Virus record (IMG/VR): IMGVR_UViG_3300002514_000032 | Coordinates: 1-37,401 of that record | Strand: one strand, 5' to 3' | DNA length: 37,401 bases | DNA from: a virus | In this document: positions 21,108 to 31,534 of the stretch, one piece after another | Position numbering within the stretch: position 1 is the stretch's first letter | Layout of the letters: each line of letters starts with the position of its first letter | Notes under the pieces: model-generated | The model's input: the letters and a program-made list of their open reading frames with translations, nothing else | Told to the model about the DNA's origin: nothing | The model's database searches: none | Made by a program: the position numbers and the translations under genes

Positions 21108-24100
21108 TTATTGTGTATAAAAGTTGTCTCTTGTTACGGTAAACTCTACCGTGTCTGTTTGAGACTCCGTTATTGTTGTTTCCCCATTAATTAATGGATA
21201 ATGTCGTTTTATCATCACTATATAATTATACGTACCAGGTTCCGGTACTATAAGTTTAAATGATGTCTTAATATTCCCTACTACATCAACCCCACTAGTA
21301 TAACTTGATTCTTGTATTACATTACCCACACTATCCAATAATTTTATAATGATATCTTCTACTAAATTGGTGACTTTGGTATAAGTTACTGGTATCACCG
21401 GTTCTTTAGTTAGACTTAATCCAATCACTTGGTATATGGTTCTGTAGAACATTGCTATTACATCACCCGCGTTATATGAACTAGTTGTTAACATTAATTG
21501 TATCCTACTATCACTTACTTTTCTATACCCTACATTATTTCGTTGTGCGAGACCATTAATGGCTAACATCACGGCACCTATAGATTGTTTATCTAAATTA
21601 ATATAATAATATCCATTGGCGGTGTAAAAAGTATCAGCACTAGAGGTAGAGGCAGTGGCGGGTATGGTTAAAAATTGTGTATAAGAACCACCACCAGCAT
21701 CATACATAAATTGTAAGGTGTCGCCATTTTCTACAGTCTCAGGGAAAAACATAACAGTTTTACTTTCAGGGTAATAACGATAATCCCCACTTGCTGTAGT
21801 AGAAGAAGTGGCAGAAGTTCCATTAACAAGTACCACTCCGTTTGCTGTAACTAAAGGTTTAGAGTAGACGGTATTTTCTAGTGTATGAATATAAGTATCG
21901 TGTATAAATGTCTTGGCACTACTCTCAGTAAAATACCTCACAACCACATTTTCTATGTGTAAACTAGGTGTGTAGTTTGGTAAGTTAAACCCACTTAAAT
22001 TCAAATTAATGACAGGCGGGTTGTTGACCAATGCTAAATAAAAATCCGTAATAGGGTTTATTTTTGGTAGTATTGGGTACTGTTGATTGTCTACCCAAAC
22101 ATCAGTTTTAGAGGTTTTGTCTTTAAATAAATAACTAGGTCGTAAAATATACTCCCATGTACTATTACTACAAAAACTAGATAATGGTAATATTGTATCA
22201 CCACTTAATAAAATACTTTTACTTGTTTCCACATATTGTTCTGGTAACTTGTCAAAAAGCTTTTCATATTCAGGTACAGATGATAGTACTTCACTTTCAA
22301 ATATATATGGGTAAATACTAAATTTAGCGTACATGTCCCCAAAAATCATATCTGTATTGTTGCCCCCAAAATAAAACGGTGTTAATAAGTCCTTAGTTTC
22401 ATCACTATTATAAATAGCTAAAGCTGGTACACCACCTATATTGTCAGTTAAACTAAGATTAGGTCGGCTAAGTCCTACCATATCCAGAACCGGTTCTTCC
22501 ATATTTTGTAAGGTAACATTGACGGTTGGTCTTATTTGTGGCACCCCTACTTGTGTTGATGTATAATTAGGTCGTGGAGCGGTTTGTATTATATTAGCTG
22601 TGGTACCCGTTGTAGCTGTTATTATAACTTCATTGCTGGGTCCGTCCTCAAATCCACACGTCGGTGCTACAATATAACTTTCTGATGGTGAACCTGTAAG
22701 TGTCATGTGATAGTAGTTAGTAGATGGTTGGGATATTTGCCAAAATCCTATCCGTCTGGACCCTAAATATTTGCATAAGGAGTCTTCCGCTGCCCATGTA
22801 GGTGCGGATTCAGAACTTCCTGACCAACTAACTTTATCTATTAGATTAAAGTTTATGTCAAAAAGACTATTATAGGGGTTAGCTGTTCCTGCTGCTATTG
22901 TTGCACTCCCTGTACCCATGGTATCAGTAAATTGAATATGGAAATTTTCTCCTAGGTATCCAGACCTAACTACTTTTACTCTTACCGAGCCCATAGCACT
23001 CCAATTCCCCGTAGCACTAAATGGTGTTGTTGGGGGTGCGTTACCTAATACGGTACTTTGTCCGTAATTTAGATTGTTGATGCTTGTGCACCCTCCAGCA
23101 CAATTTAAAAACTGAGTGGTATTAGTGAGGTTAAACCCGTAACCACTTGCGTAATTATTATGAATATATACCTTACCACTACTAGCATACATCACTAAAC
23201 TTAATGTATGTGTTAAACCGGTAACCCCATATTTACCCTCTTCATCTCTGAAGGACGCTAAAATTAATGATATTGGTGTTCCTGCAGCATGGGTAGAATT
23301 TAGTGATGTTTCCCAAGTATAGTTATTATAAGAACACAAACTTACCATACCTGTTGCTTGACTGTTATTTGCACTAGCCCCCATCTTAAACTTGTCAAAT
23401 GCCCCGGTTAAAATAGTACTGGCGTCGACTACCACCCCCGCTCCGTTTACTGTATAATCAGTAGTTTGGACAGCTACTGGATATACCCCATATGTTGCCC
23501 CTGTACATGGTGCTGCAATAGGATTACCAGCGTGACCGTAATCTTGTGTTGGGTTTATAGTGACCCACCTTATAGTGGAGTTGTCTGCGGGCCACATCAT
23601 GACAATTTTATTTATCACACTGTTATAGTAAAATTTACCTATATTTGCAACAACCGCAGAGATAGTACTTGGACCTAAATCTTCACCTTCATTCATGGTG
23701 ATTGCACTAACACCAAAATACCAATCATCATCACTATTAGTTTGTCTTGTACTAGTTGTCCCTGTATATAACCACGCAAATGGGTTGGATGTCGCAATTG
23801 TCCCACCTCCCTGTATGCCAGTTTCAAAGTACATATTTACGCCAGATGAATTTGGTCCCCACCCATTTGAAAAGGATAGTTTAGCGGGAGCAAATGGTAT
23901 GTATTGGCCCCATTTAGGAAATATACTAGTTGTATTAATTTCCCAACCATTAAAAACAGAGCTATTATAATCATAGGCGGTACAACCAGTATTATCTGGT
24001 TTTTCCACCACTGTTAGTGGACGGTCTTCTACTACCACTACAGAGTACATTCCGTTTTTTATATCACTAAACGTATGAGATGGACTGGTTTTTCTACCAT

Positions 24101-24512
24101 AATATGTTTCTAATAATTTATTATCCTTATATAATTTATATTTGAATGTATCAGTTTCTGTTGTAGACGTACTAATAGTAATAGTTCCTAATTTATTAGG
24201 GTTTGTTATCATGTCATCATTTGATAATCTTGCACTAATACTGGGCTGAGTGATAGCACTAATAACTACTGATGTTGTTCCGGTATTACCGGATACATCA
24301 TTGATAATCGCTTCGTACTCACCTGTACATAAATCTGCTATATCAAATGTTGAAGCTGTGTATCCACCAACCCCTGACCATGCAATAGTATAAGGGGGTG
24401 TGACACTAGTAGTTCCCGAGACCTGGGTGTTTAAAATACTAGCGTTACATTGTCCACTAATACTATGTGTTAATGTATAACCAACCAAAACTATACTTCC
24501 GCTACTTGCCAT
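21108..24512 (-). CDS. Large tail adhesin-like protein with SprB-type repeat and Ig-like domains
   Basis: A 1134-aa protein. Residues about 10-90 match an SprB repeat in outline: a cysteine start (GQCNASILNTQVSGT), PPYTIAWSGVGGYTA, an LCTGEYEAIINDVSGN strand and a final VVISAI. SprB repeats are typical of Bacteroidota surface adhesins used in gliding. Next is another Ig-like segment (about 90-165), then a large unique beta-rich centre (about 170-700). Near 870-1040 two similar segments occur (VVLVNG...ENGDTLQFMYDAG and VMLAINGLAQ...YNAGDVIAMFYRT), indicating an internal duplicated beta domain as seen in many phage tail proteins. The end is a further Ig-like strand set. It is likely an exposed fibre or adhesin for host binding. 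It follows the 1262-aa gene after five bases. Confidence 0.75.
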   Translation of the reverse strand: MASSGSIVLVGYTLTHSISGQCNASILNTQVSGTTSVTPPYTIAWSGVGGYTASTFDIADLCTGEYEAIINDVSGNTGTTSVVISAITQPSISARLSNDDMITNPNKLGTITISTSTTETDTFKYKLYKDNKLLETYYGRKTSPSHTFSDIKNGMYSVVVVEDRPLTVVEKPDNTGCTAYDYNSSVFNGWEINTTSIFPKWGQYIPFAPAKLSFSNGWGPNSSGVNMYFETGIQGGGTIATSNPFAWLYTGTTSTRQTNSDDDWYFGVSAITMNEGEDLGPSTISAVVANIGKFYYNSVINKIVMMWPADNSTIRWVTINPTQDYGHAGNPIAAPCTGATYGVYPVAVQTTDYTVNGAGVVVDASTILTGAFDKFKMGASANNSQATGMVSLCSYNNYTWETSLNSTHAAGTPISLILASFRDEEGKYGVTGLTHTLSLVMYASSGKVYIHNNYASGYGFNLTNTTQFLNCAGGCTSINNLNYGQSTVLGNAPPTTPFSATGNWSAMGSVRVKVVRSGYLGENFHIQFTDTMGTGSATIAAGTANPYNSLFDINFNLIDKVSWSGSSESAPTWAAEDSLCKYLGSRRIGFWQISQPSTNYYHMTLTGSPSESYIVAPTCGFEDGPSNEVIITATTGTTANIIQTAPRPNYTSTQVGVPQIRPTVNVTLQNMEEPVLDMVGLSRPNLSLTDNIGGVPALAIYNSDETKDLLTPFYFGGNNTDMIFGDMYAKFSIYPYIFESEVLSSVPEYEKLFDKLPEQYVETSKSILLSGDTILPLSSFCSNSTWEYILRPSYLFKDKTSKTDVWVDNQQYPILPKINPITDFYLALVNNPPVINLNLSGFNLPNYTPSLHIENVVVRYFTESSAKTFIHDTYIHTLENTVYSKPLVTANGVVLVNGTSATSSTTASGDYRYYPESKTVMFFPETVENGDTLQFMYDAGGGSYTQFLTIPATASTSSADTFYTANGYYYINLDKQSIGAVMLAINGLAQRNNVGYRKVSDSRIQLMLTTSSYNAGDVIAMFYRTIYQVIGLSLTKEPVIPVTYTKVTNLVEDIIIKLLDSVGNVIQESSYTSGVDVVGNIKTSFKLIVPEPGTYNYIVMIKRHYPLINGETTITESQTDTVEFTVTRDNFYTQ

Positions 24513-24517
24513 TTATA

Positions 24518-27500
24518 TTATTTTTTTTTCTCTACACAAGGTAATTTTAGGGATATACATCCTCCTAAGTTCTCACACCAATACTCATTCTCCTTACATA
24601 TCTGTGCTCCTTCTTTCTTTTGCTTTTCTTTTACAGCGTCAGACTCCGCTTTCTTTCTATCATCCGACTCAGGTGGAACAGTTGCTACACATGCCTCTTT
24701 ACACACTTCTATATCACTATAGATACCGTCATCAGAAGCAAAACACTCACCATTAAAACAACTATATAAAATTGGTTTATCTGGTGTTGGTGGTGCAGTT
24801 GGCGGTTTCTCACCGTCACTCGGTTTAGATATATTGGTCTTTATAAGGCCCTTATAACTAGACTTAACACCTTTAGTCTTCAAGGTACTAATTTCTTCTT
24901 CTGAACTTAAATCCCAGTGGGTCGATTCTTGTTTACAATTACCTATAATAACTGGACTACAACTACTATGTAATGTCTGACAATAACTTTTAGCTTTTTT
25001 TATACAATCACCACACTTTTCAATACTTAAATCTTTAAAAACATTAGTAGTAGAAAAAATAGTATCTAATTCTAAGTCTTCAGCAACACTTTGACTACAT
25101 TGACAATAATACTGACACCCTATTTGATTGGGAAGTCTTGTTGGCTCTGGGTTTGAGTGTGAAGTATCGGATATTACTGTTACCTCCCTACCTTTTATCA
25201 TTATCTTTTTATCGACAACACTTAGTTTCCAATCTTCTGGTTTAGTTTTATGAATAATGTCATATGCTGAAAGTAGTTTTGTCCCACTACATGGTTTGTA
25301 AAAACCACATTCTGGTGTTACTACAATATAATGTTCTAGAATACCACCGAAAAAGTTTCTAAATTTATTTTGTATGACATAAGATTGTGATAATTGGGGA
25401 AACTTATAATCACAATTAGGTCCATAGTCATTATTATAAGTGGGTAGATAAAAACAAAACACTCCGTTATTCTTCATTGTTGTTAAGTTGGTGCTATTGT
25501 TTAATGTGTAGTCCTTTATTGTGTTGTTTTCTATGAATCTTTGCCAGTTGTTTGTTGGTTTGTTTGGGCTTTCGTCCCAAATTAACATATTATGGGGTGC
25601 ACTCGAGTCTACAAAATTTAAACTAGTGAATGTTTTTGAATTAACTTGTGGCACATCTATATTACCACAATCTTTATCACTAATATATAATACCCCACCT
25701 AAGGTTGTTGGTCTGAGCGTACTCCCAACTTTCATATTAAATGGTTTGGATAATTTACCAGCGTCAAAAAATAAGTTTTTAGATATCAGGTTGTCGGAGG
25801 ATTTTATACCTCTAAACCACGGCGCTGTTAATTTATTACCTTCTACATCCAATTCATGACCTAGATTTATATCTATATTTGTATTAGCGGTTAGGCCATA
25901 GTACCCACCTTTTGTTGTTGTTGTCCAATCACTATTATATACTAATGTTATTGTTTCTCCACTTGCTAGATTTATAAACCCAGTATCTACACTTACCGGG
26001 ATTTGTTTTGTGAATATTGTACTTGCGGACGCCCCACTTAGTATACATGAATTACCCGCTGTGGTAAACTTATCATTATTTGTAACATTTAAAGTTAAAT
26101 AATCGTGTGCAGTACCATCTTCTTCATCTCTTAATACTTTAAACTCACTTAAAACAGTTTGGTTATTACCAGAGGCATCACTTTTTACTATAGATACTGT
26201 AAATTCAAAATCTAAAATTCCGGTATTGTTTGGTACGTCACTCACCCTGTCACCTTCTTTGTATCGATATCCTGGGTGGTATTTAAATCCAGTATCTTGT
26301 ACTACTGTCTTAGTTTCGTCCATTCCCGCTTTGATTATTGATGTGTTTATCAATCTCTTTATTTCATAGTTAGTGGACGGGTAGGTGCCCATGCTTTCAG
26401 GATAAGTTCTATCTAAATAATAACACCATTTTTCATCACTATACTTAATCTGTAAATAACTTTTATAAGTAAATCTGAACACCCCTGCTGTTTTAGCTGA
26501 ATAAGTTAGGTAATTATTTGGTGTATCTGCATTTAATGTTAGATTACCTTGATTTTTAACATACACATCCGGAAAAGCGTAAGGAGCATAATCTTTACTC
26601 ACATCATCGATTAGTGGTAGTGTGTTTTCTCTATGTATATTAGTTATAGGGATGGTTGTAGTTTCAGCAGAAAAAGCTGAAGCCGATATATGTAAATCAT
26701 ATGTCTTATTTTCTTCATATACTGAGGTGGTCGCTGTAACAGCTGTATAGACTTGGTTAGGTTGGTTACTGTAGGTTGTAAAAAAGAAATCTGTACTACT
26801 GTTTTTATCTATTGGTGCGTATTGGTATAGTTGGGTTAGTAATTGTTGATTTGGTGATTTACCGTCTTTGCCGGTTATAGCTTGAGACCTTGATGTAACA
26901 TGGTAATCACCTATGTAGGGTGTACCGGACGGCAGTATGTATTCTGTCCCTGGGGTATATAAACAATCAGCTTTACTAATATTTTCTTCATTTACCCTAA
27001 CTCGTTTATTAGGACAAACTAATATAGCCGATAAGTCACCATTTGATTCATAAGAAAAAGTAACATCATTAAAGGTGTGTAAGTTTGACCTCTCTATCCA
27101 TTGACTTAATTTAGAGTAATTTCTATCTACTAAGCTTACCCCACCTTGGGTGTTAATGATTGGGTATTGTTCTATTTTACCTATTTGTTGTTGTTTTAGT
27201 TTATCTGTAAAAGATTCTAATTGTGCTTTACTTGTAAACTTGAGTTTCATGCATTTGTTAGCACTACTAAACACTTCATTTTCTCTTAATTCGTCAACCC
27301 AATTTAAAGGGAATACTTCTTTCCCTTTATGTAACATTTTTTTACTTTTTTCTACCTTACCCCCTATAATATTTCGTGATATATTGTATGGTAGTTCTAT
27401 AATATTTTTAGTTGCTAGGTCAAACCCACTTAGATTTGTAGTGGCTACTATATTATTAACAATAGTGAATACGTTACTATCTATTAACTCTAAAGCTTCT

Positions 27501-28306
27501 GCGTTAAAATTCTGGGGTATTAATTGTTTTTTATAATCATAGAGCACCTCTCTGGAAGATAAGTCGGACTGGTTAAGTTTTAGGTAGGTTGTTTCTAATG
27601 TTATATTTTTTGGTTCGTTTATTATTTGTCCTGGTACAACCATTCCTATGATGTCACCCTCTAAATTAACTTCTTTTTCTAGATTTATTTTAAATCCTAG
27701 AGATGTGGTATATTGCCCTCCAGTTTCCATGTATATATCCATATCAAATGTTAGATTTTTAGCTTTTTCCACTAACCTGGTCCCTGGTAATATCATTTGT
27801 AGGGCATGTCTTTTTCCTGGTGTAGGTCTTTTTAAGGGTTTCAAAGCCCCGATAGACTTAGTCTGTTCTATTAGTTTGGTGTCGAAGTAATGAGGGTGAG
27901 ATAAAAAAGCTCCAAATCTAATTCCTCTCAAACCTTCAAACCCAAATACACCTTTACTACTTTTAAAAACTTCTAATATGATTGGTGTATTAGGTGTTGT
28001 AAATAACGGTAAATAACTATTTGCTATTATACCTCTATTGTTAAACATGAGAAACATTCGTTGTACCCCAACACTATCTTCTTCTATAATGGTATCTACT
28101 AGGTAATTGGTGTCATAATGTAATTCTAGACATCTAGTCTTATTATAGTTTACTGGTTGTGAATTAGAGTTTGAAGTGTGTGCAATATTTTTCGGGGATA
28201 GTGGATTGTTGGCCATTTCAAGTGTACCTGAAACTAAAAAATTAAATCTAATTTCTTTAGTTAACACTCTGAAATCTACCTTACTTCTATATATTTTCTT
28301 TTCCAT
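24518..28306 (-). CDS. Large virion protein with cysteine-rich C-terminal domain
   Basis: A 1262-aa protein. The N-terminal 500 residues are mixed alpha/beta without known motifs, ending in YILPSGTPYIGDYHVTS, a phrase I recall from structural proteins of marine phages. The centre (about 520-1000) is beta-rich. The last 230 residues contain a dense set of cysteines: CQYYCQCS, a helix with CGDCIKKAKSYC, then SCFNGECF...DIEVCKEAC, and finally ENEYWCENLGGCISLKLPC. The SCFNGECF unit resembles the repeat of the giant Cys-rich protein upstream (aromatic-x-C ... C ... G-x-Y ... C ... C). The gene follows the 1070-aa gene after five bases. A tail or baseplate location is likely; the Cys-rich tail may be a receptor-contact or cross-linking part. 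Confidence 0.72.
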   Translation of the reverse strand: MEKKIYRSKVDFRVLTKEIRFNFLVSGTLEMANNPLSPKNIAHTSNSNSQPVNYNKTRCLELHYDTNYLVDTIIEEDSVGVQRMFLMFNNRGIIANSYLPLFTTPNTPIILEVFKSSKGVFGFEGLRGIRFGAFLSHPHYFDTKLIEQTKSIGALKPLKRPTPGKRHALQMILPGTRLVEKAKNLTFDMDIYMETGGQYTTSLGFKINLEKEVNLEGDIIGMVVPGQIINEPKNITLETTYLKLNQSDLSSREVLYDYKKQLIPQNFNAEALELIDSNVFTIVNNIVATTNLSGFDLATKNIIELPYNISRNIIGGKVEKSKKMLHKGKEVFPLNWVDELRENEVFSSANKCMKLKFTSKAQLESFTDKLKQQQIGKIEQYPIINTQGGVSLVDRNYSKLSQWIERSNLHTFNDVTFSYESNGDLSAILVCPNKRVRVNEENISKADCLYTPGTEYILPSGTPYIGDYHVTSRSQAITGKDGKSPNQQLLTQLYQYAPIDKNSSTDFFFTTYSNQPNQVYTAVTATTSVYEENKTYDLHISASAFSAETTTIPITNIHRENTLPLIDDVSKDYAPYAFPDVYVKNQGNLTLNADTPNNYLTYSAKTAGVFRFTYKSYLQIKYSDEKWCYYLDRTYPESMGTYPSTNYEIKRLINTSIIKAGMDETKTVVQDTGFKYHPGYRYKEGDRVSDVPNNTGILDFEFTVSIVKSDASGNNQTVLSEFKVLRDEEDGTAHDYLTLNVTNNDKFTTAGNSCILSGASASTIFTKQIPVSVDTGFINLASGETITLVYNSDWTTTTKGGYYGLTANTNIDINLGHELDVEGNKLTAPWFRGIKSSDNLISKNLFFDAGKLSKPFNMKVGSTLRPTTLGGVLYISDKDCGNIDVPQVNSKTFTSLNFVDSSAPHNMLIWDESPNKPTNNWQRFIENNTIKDYTLNNSTNLTTMKNNGVFCFYLPTYNNDYGPNCDYKFPQLSQSYVIQNKFRNFFGGILEHYIVVTPECGFYKPCSGTKLLSAYDIIHKTKPEDWKLSVVDKKIMIKGREVTVISDTSHSNPEPTRLPNQIGCQYYCQCSQSVAEDLELDTIFSTTNVFKDLSIEKCGDCIKKAKSYCQTLHSSCSPVIIGNCKQESTHWDLSSEEEISTLKTKGVKSSYKGLIKTNISKPSDGEKPPTAPPTPDKPILYSCFNGECFASDDGIYSDIEVCKEACVATVPPESDDRKKAESDAVKEKQKKEGAQICKENEYWCENLGGCISLKLPCVEKKK

Positions 28307-28311
28307 ATACC

Positions 28312-31300
28312 TTAATACTTACTTCCTCTGTTTATGGTCGGAGTCATTCCACCATCACGACCTTTTATTGTAGTATATGGACCAGCCATTCCTGTGGCAC
28401 TCTCTGTAATCCCCTCCAATGTATAGTATTTTATCCATTCTATGCCTTCAGACCCAAATTCTTTTAGTCCGTTTACACACAATAGGTTATCAGTACTTCC
28501 TTGTTTATTGTAAACTGAATTAGATTCGTATAGGAGTTTATTACTTTTAAATTGGTTTGCTAATAAGTTTGTTTTTTCACTTACGAGTGCACTACCAAAT
28601 AAATTACCGTAATTATTTATGTTATAACTATTCGCGTAGGTTGATAGGGGATTTGGTGTTAGTCCACTTAATATATTATTATATTGTTTACTACCGGATG
28701 GGGGTACTGCTGCAGGAGGAAATCCTATTGATGCACCCATAAATAATGGTATTGGATAACCGGTATATCCTGTTGGGGATACCGTAAAATTAGTAGTTAG
28801 TGCACTAGCGATGGTTACACCAGTCATATCATAACATCTATAAACAAATTTATCTCTATGAAATACGGAATTCTCAACCTTTACCCCACTAGTCCATAAG
28901 GTGGTAGCTGGGACCATCTGTTCGATTATCCTTATCCAGTAATCACCCATAGATTCTGCGTACTCTAACATTTTTGTGTAAGTATACTTATTATTGTCCC
29001 CACAATTAGTATATAAATAATCCAGATATAATTGTTGTAACGTTGGGTACCCACCTGTTTTCCCATCGTTAATTGTCATCCTATTTTTAGTGTCTATAAA
29101 AAATTTCCAAAAATGGTTTAGGAAACTTTTAAAATCATATTTTTTGGCATTTATTTGTGGATTTGTGGAGTCCCACCTACCACCAAATGATGGATATGGG
29201 GAAGGTAAACTACCTCCACTGAATACACAGTTATTCTCTACTGCTTGTTGCCACACATCATAGGTTAATCCTTGTCCTATATTTAACGCTAAATCAACAT
29301 TTTTAACATTTATAACTAATTTTTCATTTCTCGTTTGATAGTAGGCGTCCCGATTATTAAATGAAAAGTCTCTTGTTTGAAGTCCGGGTTTAAGTAATGA
29401 CCATGACTTTTTATCGTCAATCATTCTAGTTAATCCAAACCCAAAAGACATATGGGGAAATCTCCAAAATCTATCCAAATAAGGTGTATTCACATCGTTA
29501 GAATATTTACCCATCGTCCAGAATCCACCATAAGTAAATTCACTAAATTTAGTAGCAATATAAGGGCTACATCCTGTTAATACTGAGGTAGATGCACTAC
29601 TTTGTCCCGAAATAAAATCTGTATTTATAATCACCGTTGATTTGTGTTCATCCGTTCTTTCAAACCAACCCGCTCCTCTTTGGAAGAAATAATTATTAGT
29701 TATTCTTGGTTTTTTTGGGTAACCGTCTTTATCAATAGGATAATCACTTAATGTGAATGGATGTTCGGTTGTACCTGTAGCGGTATAAAAAGTATTGAAT
29801 AGTGGGGAGTATTTTAGGGTTTTATTTGTGTAACTACCACCAGATATTATTTGCCATTCATTATAAAATCTACTGTCACAACTTGGTGGTGTGGTGATTG
29901 TGGTTCCAGTCCTCCCTGAGGAAGAATCTAATTGGTTGTCTGTATTGGGGAATAGACTACATAGGTTTATCTTAGCGTCTGCTAGTACTACATATTCGTT
30001 AAATTCTACTAAAGCTGGAGGTGCTCCTAATAATGATAATAAAAACTCTATGGATTTCCTGGTACCTTTAGATTTAAATAGATAGGCGGTGTTCATTAAT
30101 ATACGTCTATATAGTTCTACGTCTAGTTGAGCTGGTGTTTTACTAACGCTACTACCAGAAAATAATGGTTTGGTAACACCTAAAACACTATCTAGGAAAT
30201 TTTGATTATCCAAAGTGGCTGGGGTTGTCCAACCTAATGTACGAGCAAAATTCTTTATTAGTTGGTTTGGTATGTCGTTTTTACCATCATAGGTTACATT
30301 AGTCATGTATGCAATTCCATCTACAAAGGTCTTAACGTCATCAAAACTTCTTCCATATATTTGTAATGTTTTTTCTATTTTTTGGTTTGTATTGTCGAAT
30401 TCTTTAAGAATTGGTGATGTTAGGAATCTAGATATTAGATTTGTTTTTTCGCTGTCTATCTCATTACCTAGGTCAGCTAACGATACAATGTAAGAGGTAT
30501 ACCCACTTGTAGTTGTGTCAATATTTATCTGGTCTTGGAGTGGCCAAGTTTTATTTGTGTTTATATAAAAACTTTTTCCGTCATTAGTTTCTCTAACTAA
30601 TTTAAATGTTGATGTATATATGGGGTAGGATTCCCTGTTTAGTAGAAAAGCTTCTATATCCTTTAAATCACTAAAAAATTCTTCTGATTTGGTAGTGTTG
30701 GGTGTAATATAGTATGTACTATTCGTTGTAGTAGTCGCTGTATTAGTAAACCAGTTAAATGGGTTTCCTTTTACCGTCAATTCAATAAATGTGGTGTTAA
30801 TCGTTTGTGGTGTTAAATTAATTATTTTATAATTTTTATCACCTAAAGCTCCACTAAAACTAATAACATAATCCTTAAACTCAGTTGTTAAATTTCTTAA
30901 TTTACTAATAGACCCGTCAGATATTTGAACTACAGTATCCGCTGAATTCCCAAACATTTCTAAATTATTTAGTAATTGTTGTGGGGTTAATCCTAATTGG
31001 GCTAAAGCACCGTTTGTTGTGAACTCTATATTAAAGGGGTTAGATATTCTATTAACGTTTACTCTAAATGTGGTTTCATCATTTATATTATTATAACTAA
31101 TGTTATGTGCTGTAGTATACCCAGATATATTGTTCTCGTCTACACCATCTACAAAAATTGCTCCGGGAAAAAAATTCACTATATTTTCTACAGCTACTGA
31201 TAAACGTTTAGTTAGTGAGCCGTATAATACAAAACTACTTAATTCATTGGTATCGTTATTTACAAAAATCTCTAGACTATTTTTAACGAACCTCTGAGCG

Positions 31301-31524
31301 GTTAGTTCGTTATCAAAATTTAAAGATTCTAATGTGATAGGGCTTGTAAAAACTCCTAAATTATAGTCGGTACTAATAGGTCGGCTCTGGTCTTGGGTTA
31401 CAGCAAAAGTTCCAGTAGTCATTAATGATGAACCGTCAGTATATTGATTACCGACTAGATTATCACTAAATGTGTCACCTCCGTGTCCTGGTGCTGGTGG
31501 ATATCTAAATCTATTACTTGCCAT
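28312..31524 (-). CDS. Baseplate/tail structural protein, conserved in marine phages
   Basis: A 1070-aa protein. The region around residues 475-515 (YRRILMNTAYLFKSKGTRKS, then IEFLLSLLGAPPALVEFNEY) is a phrase I recall from large structural proteins of uncultured marine myoviruses; the K-G-T-R...L-L-G-P layout also recalls P2 tail protein I and other baseplate wedge proteins. The N-terminus is rich in glycine and aspartate (YPPAPGHGGDTFSDNL), and the rest alternates helical and beta parts. It is probably a core baseplate component because of its size and place ahead of the adhesin genes. It starts ten bases after the 304-aa gene, with AAAGATAGG before the ATG as a possible ribosome site. Confidence 0.75.
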   Translation of the reverse strand: MASNRFRYPPAPGHGGDTFSDNLVGNQYTDGSSLMTTGTFAVTQDQSRPISTDYNLGVFTSPITLESLNFDNELTAQRFVKNSLEIFVNNDTNELSSFVLYGSLTKRLSVAVENIVNFFPGAIFVDGVDENNISGYTTAHNISYNNINDETTFRVNVNRISNPFNIEFTTNGALAQLGLTPQQLLNNLEMFGNSADTVVQISDGSISKLRNLTTEFKDYVISFSGALGDKNYKIINLTPQTINTTFIELTVKGNPFNWFTNTATTTTNSTYYITPNTTKSEEFFSDLKDIEAFLLNRESYPIYTSTFKLVRETNDGKSFYINTNKTWPLQDQINIDTTTSGYTSYIVSLADLGNEIDSEKTNLISRFLTSPILKEFDNTNQKIEKTLQIYGRSFDDVKTFVDGIAYMTNVTYDGKNDIPNQLIKNFARTLGWTTPATLDNQNFLDSVLGVTKPLFSGSSVSKTPAQLDVELYRRILMNTAYLFKSKGTRKSIEFLLSLLGAPPALVEFNEYVVLADAKINLCSLFPNTDNQLDSSSGRTGTTITTPPSCDSRFYNEWQIISGGSYTNKTLKYSPLFNTFYTATGTTEHPFTLSDYPIDKDGYPKKPRITNNYFFQRGAGWFERTDEHKSTVIINTDFISGQSSASTSVLTGCSPYIATKFSEFTYGGFWTMGKYSNDVNTPYLDRFWRFPHMSFGFGLTRMIDDKKSWSLLKPGLQTRDFSFNNRDAYYQTRNEKLVINVKNVDLALNIGQGLTYDVWQQAVENNCVFSGGSLPSPYPSFGGRWDSTNPQINAKKYDFKSFLNHFWKFFIDTKNRMTINDGKTGGYPTLQQLYLDYLYTNCGDNNKYTYTKMLEYAESMGDYWIRIIEQMVPATTLWTSGVKVENSVFHRDKFVYRCYDMTGVTIASALTTNFTVSPTGYTGYPIPLFMGASIGFPPAAVPPSGSKQYNNILSGLTPNPLSTYANSYNINNYGNLFGSALVSEKTNLLANQFKSNKLLYESNSVYNKQGSTDNLLCVNGLKEFGSEGIEWIKYYTLEGITESATGMAGPYTTIKGRDGGMTPTINRGSKY

Positions 31525-31534
31525 TACCTATCTT

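Noticed and set aside
14363-24512. Diversity-generating retroelement target in the tail genes
   Set aside because: No reverse transcriptase gene or template repeat pair is visible in the window.
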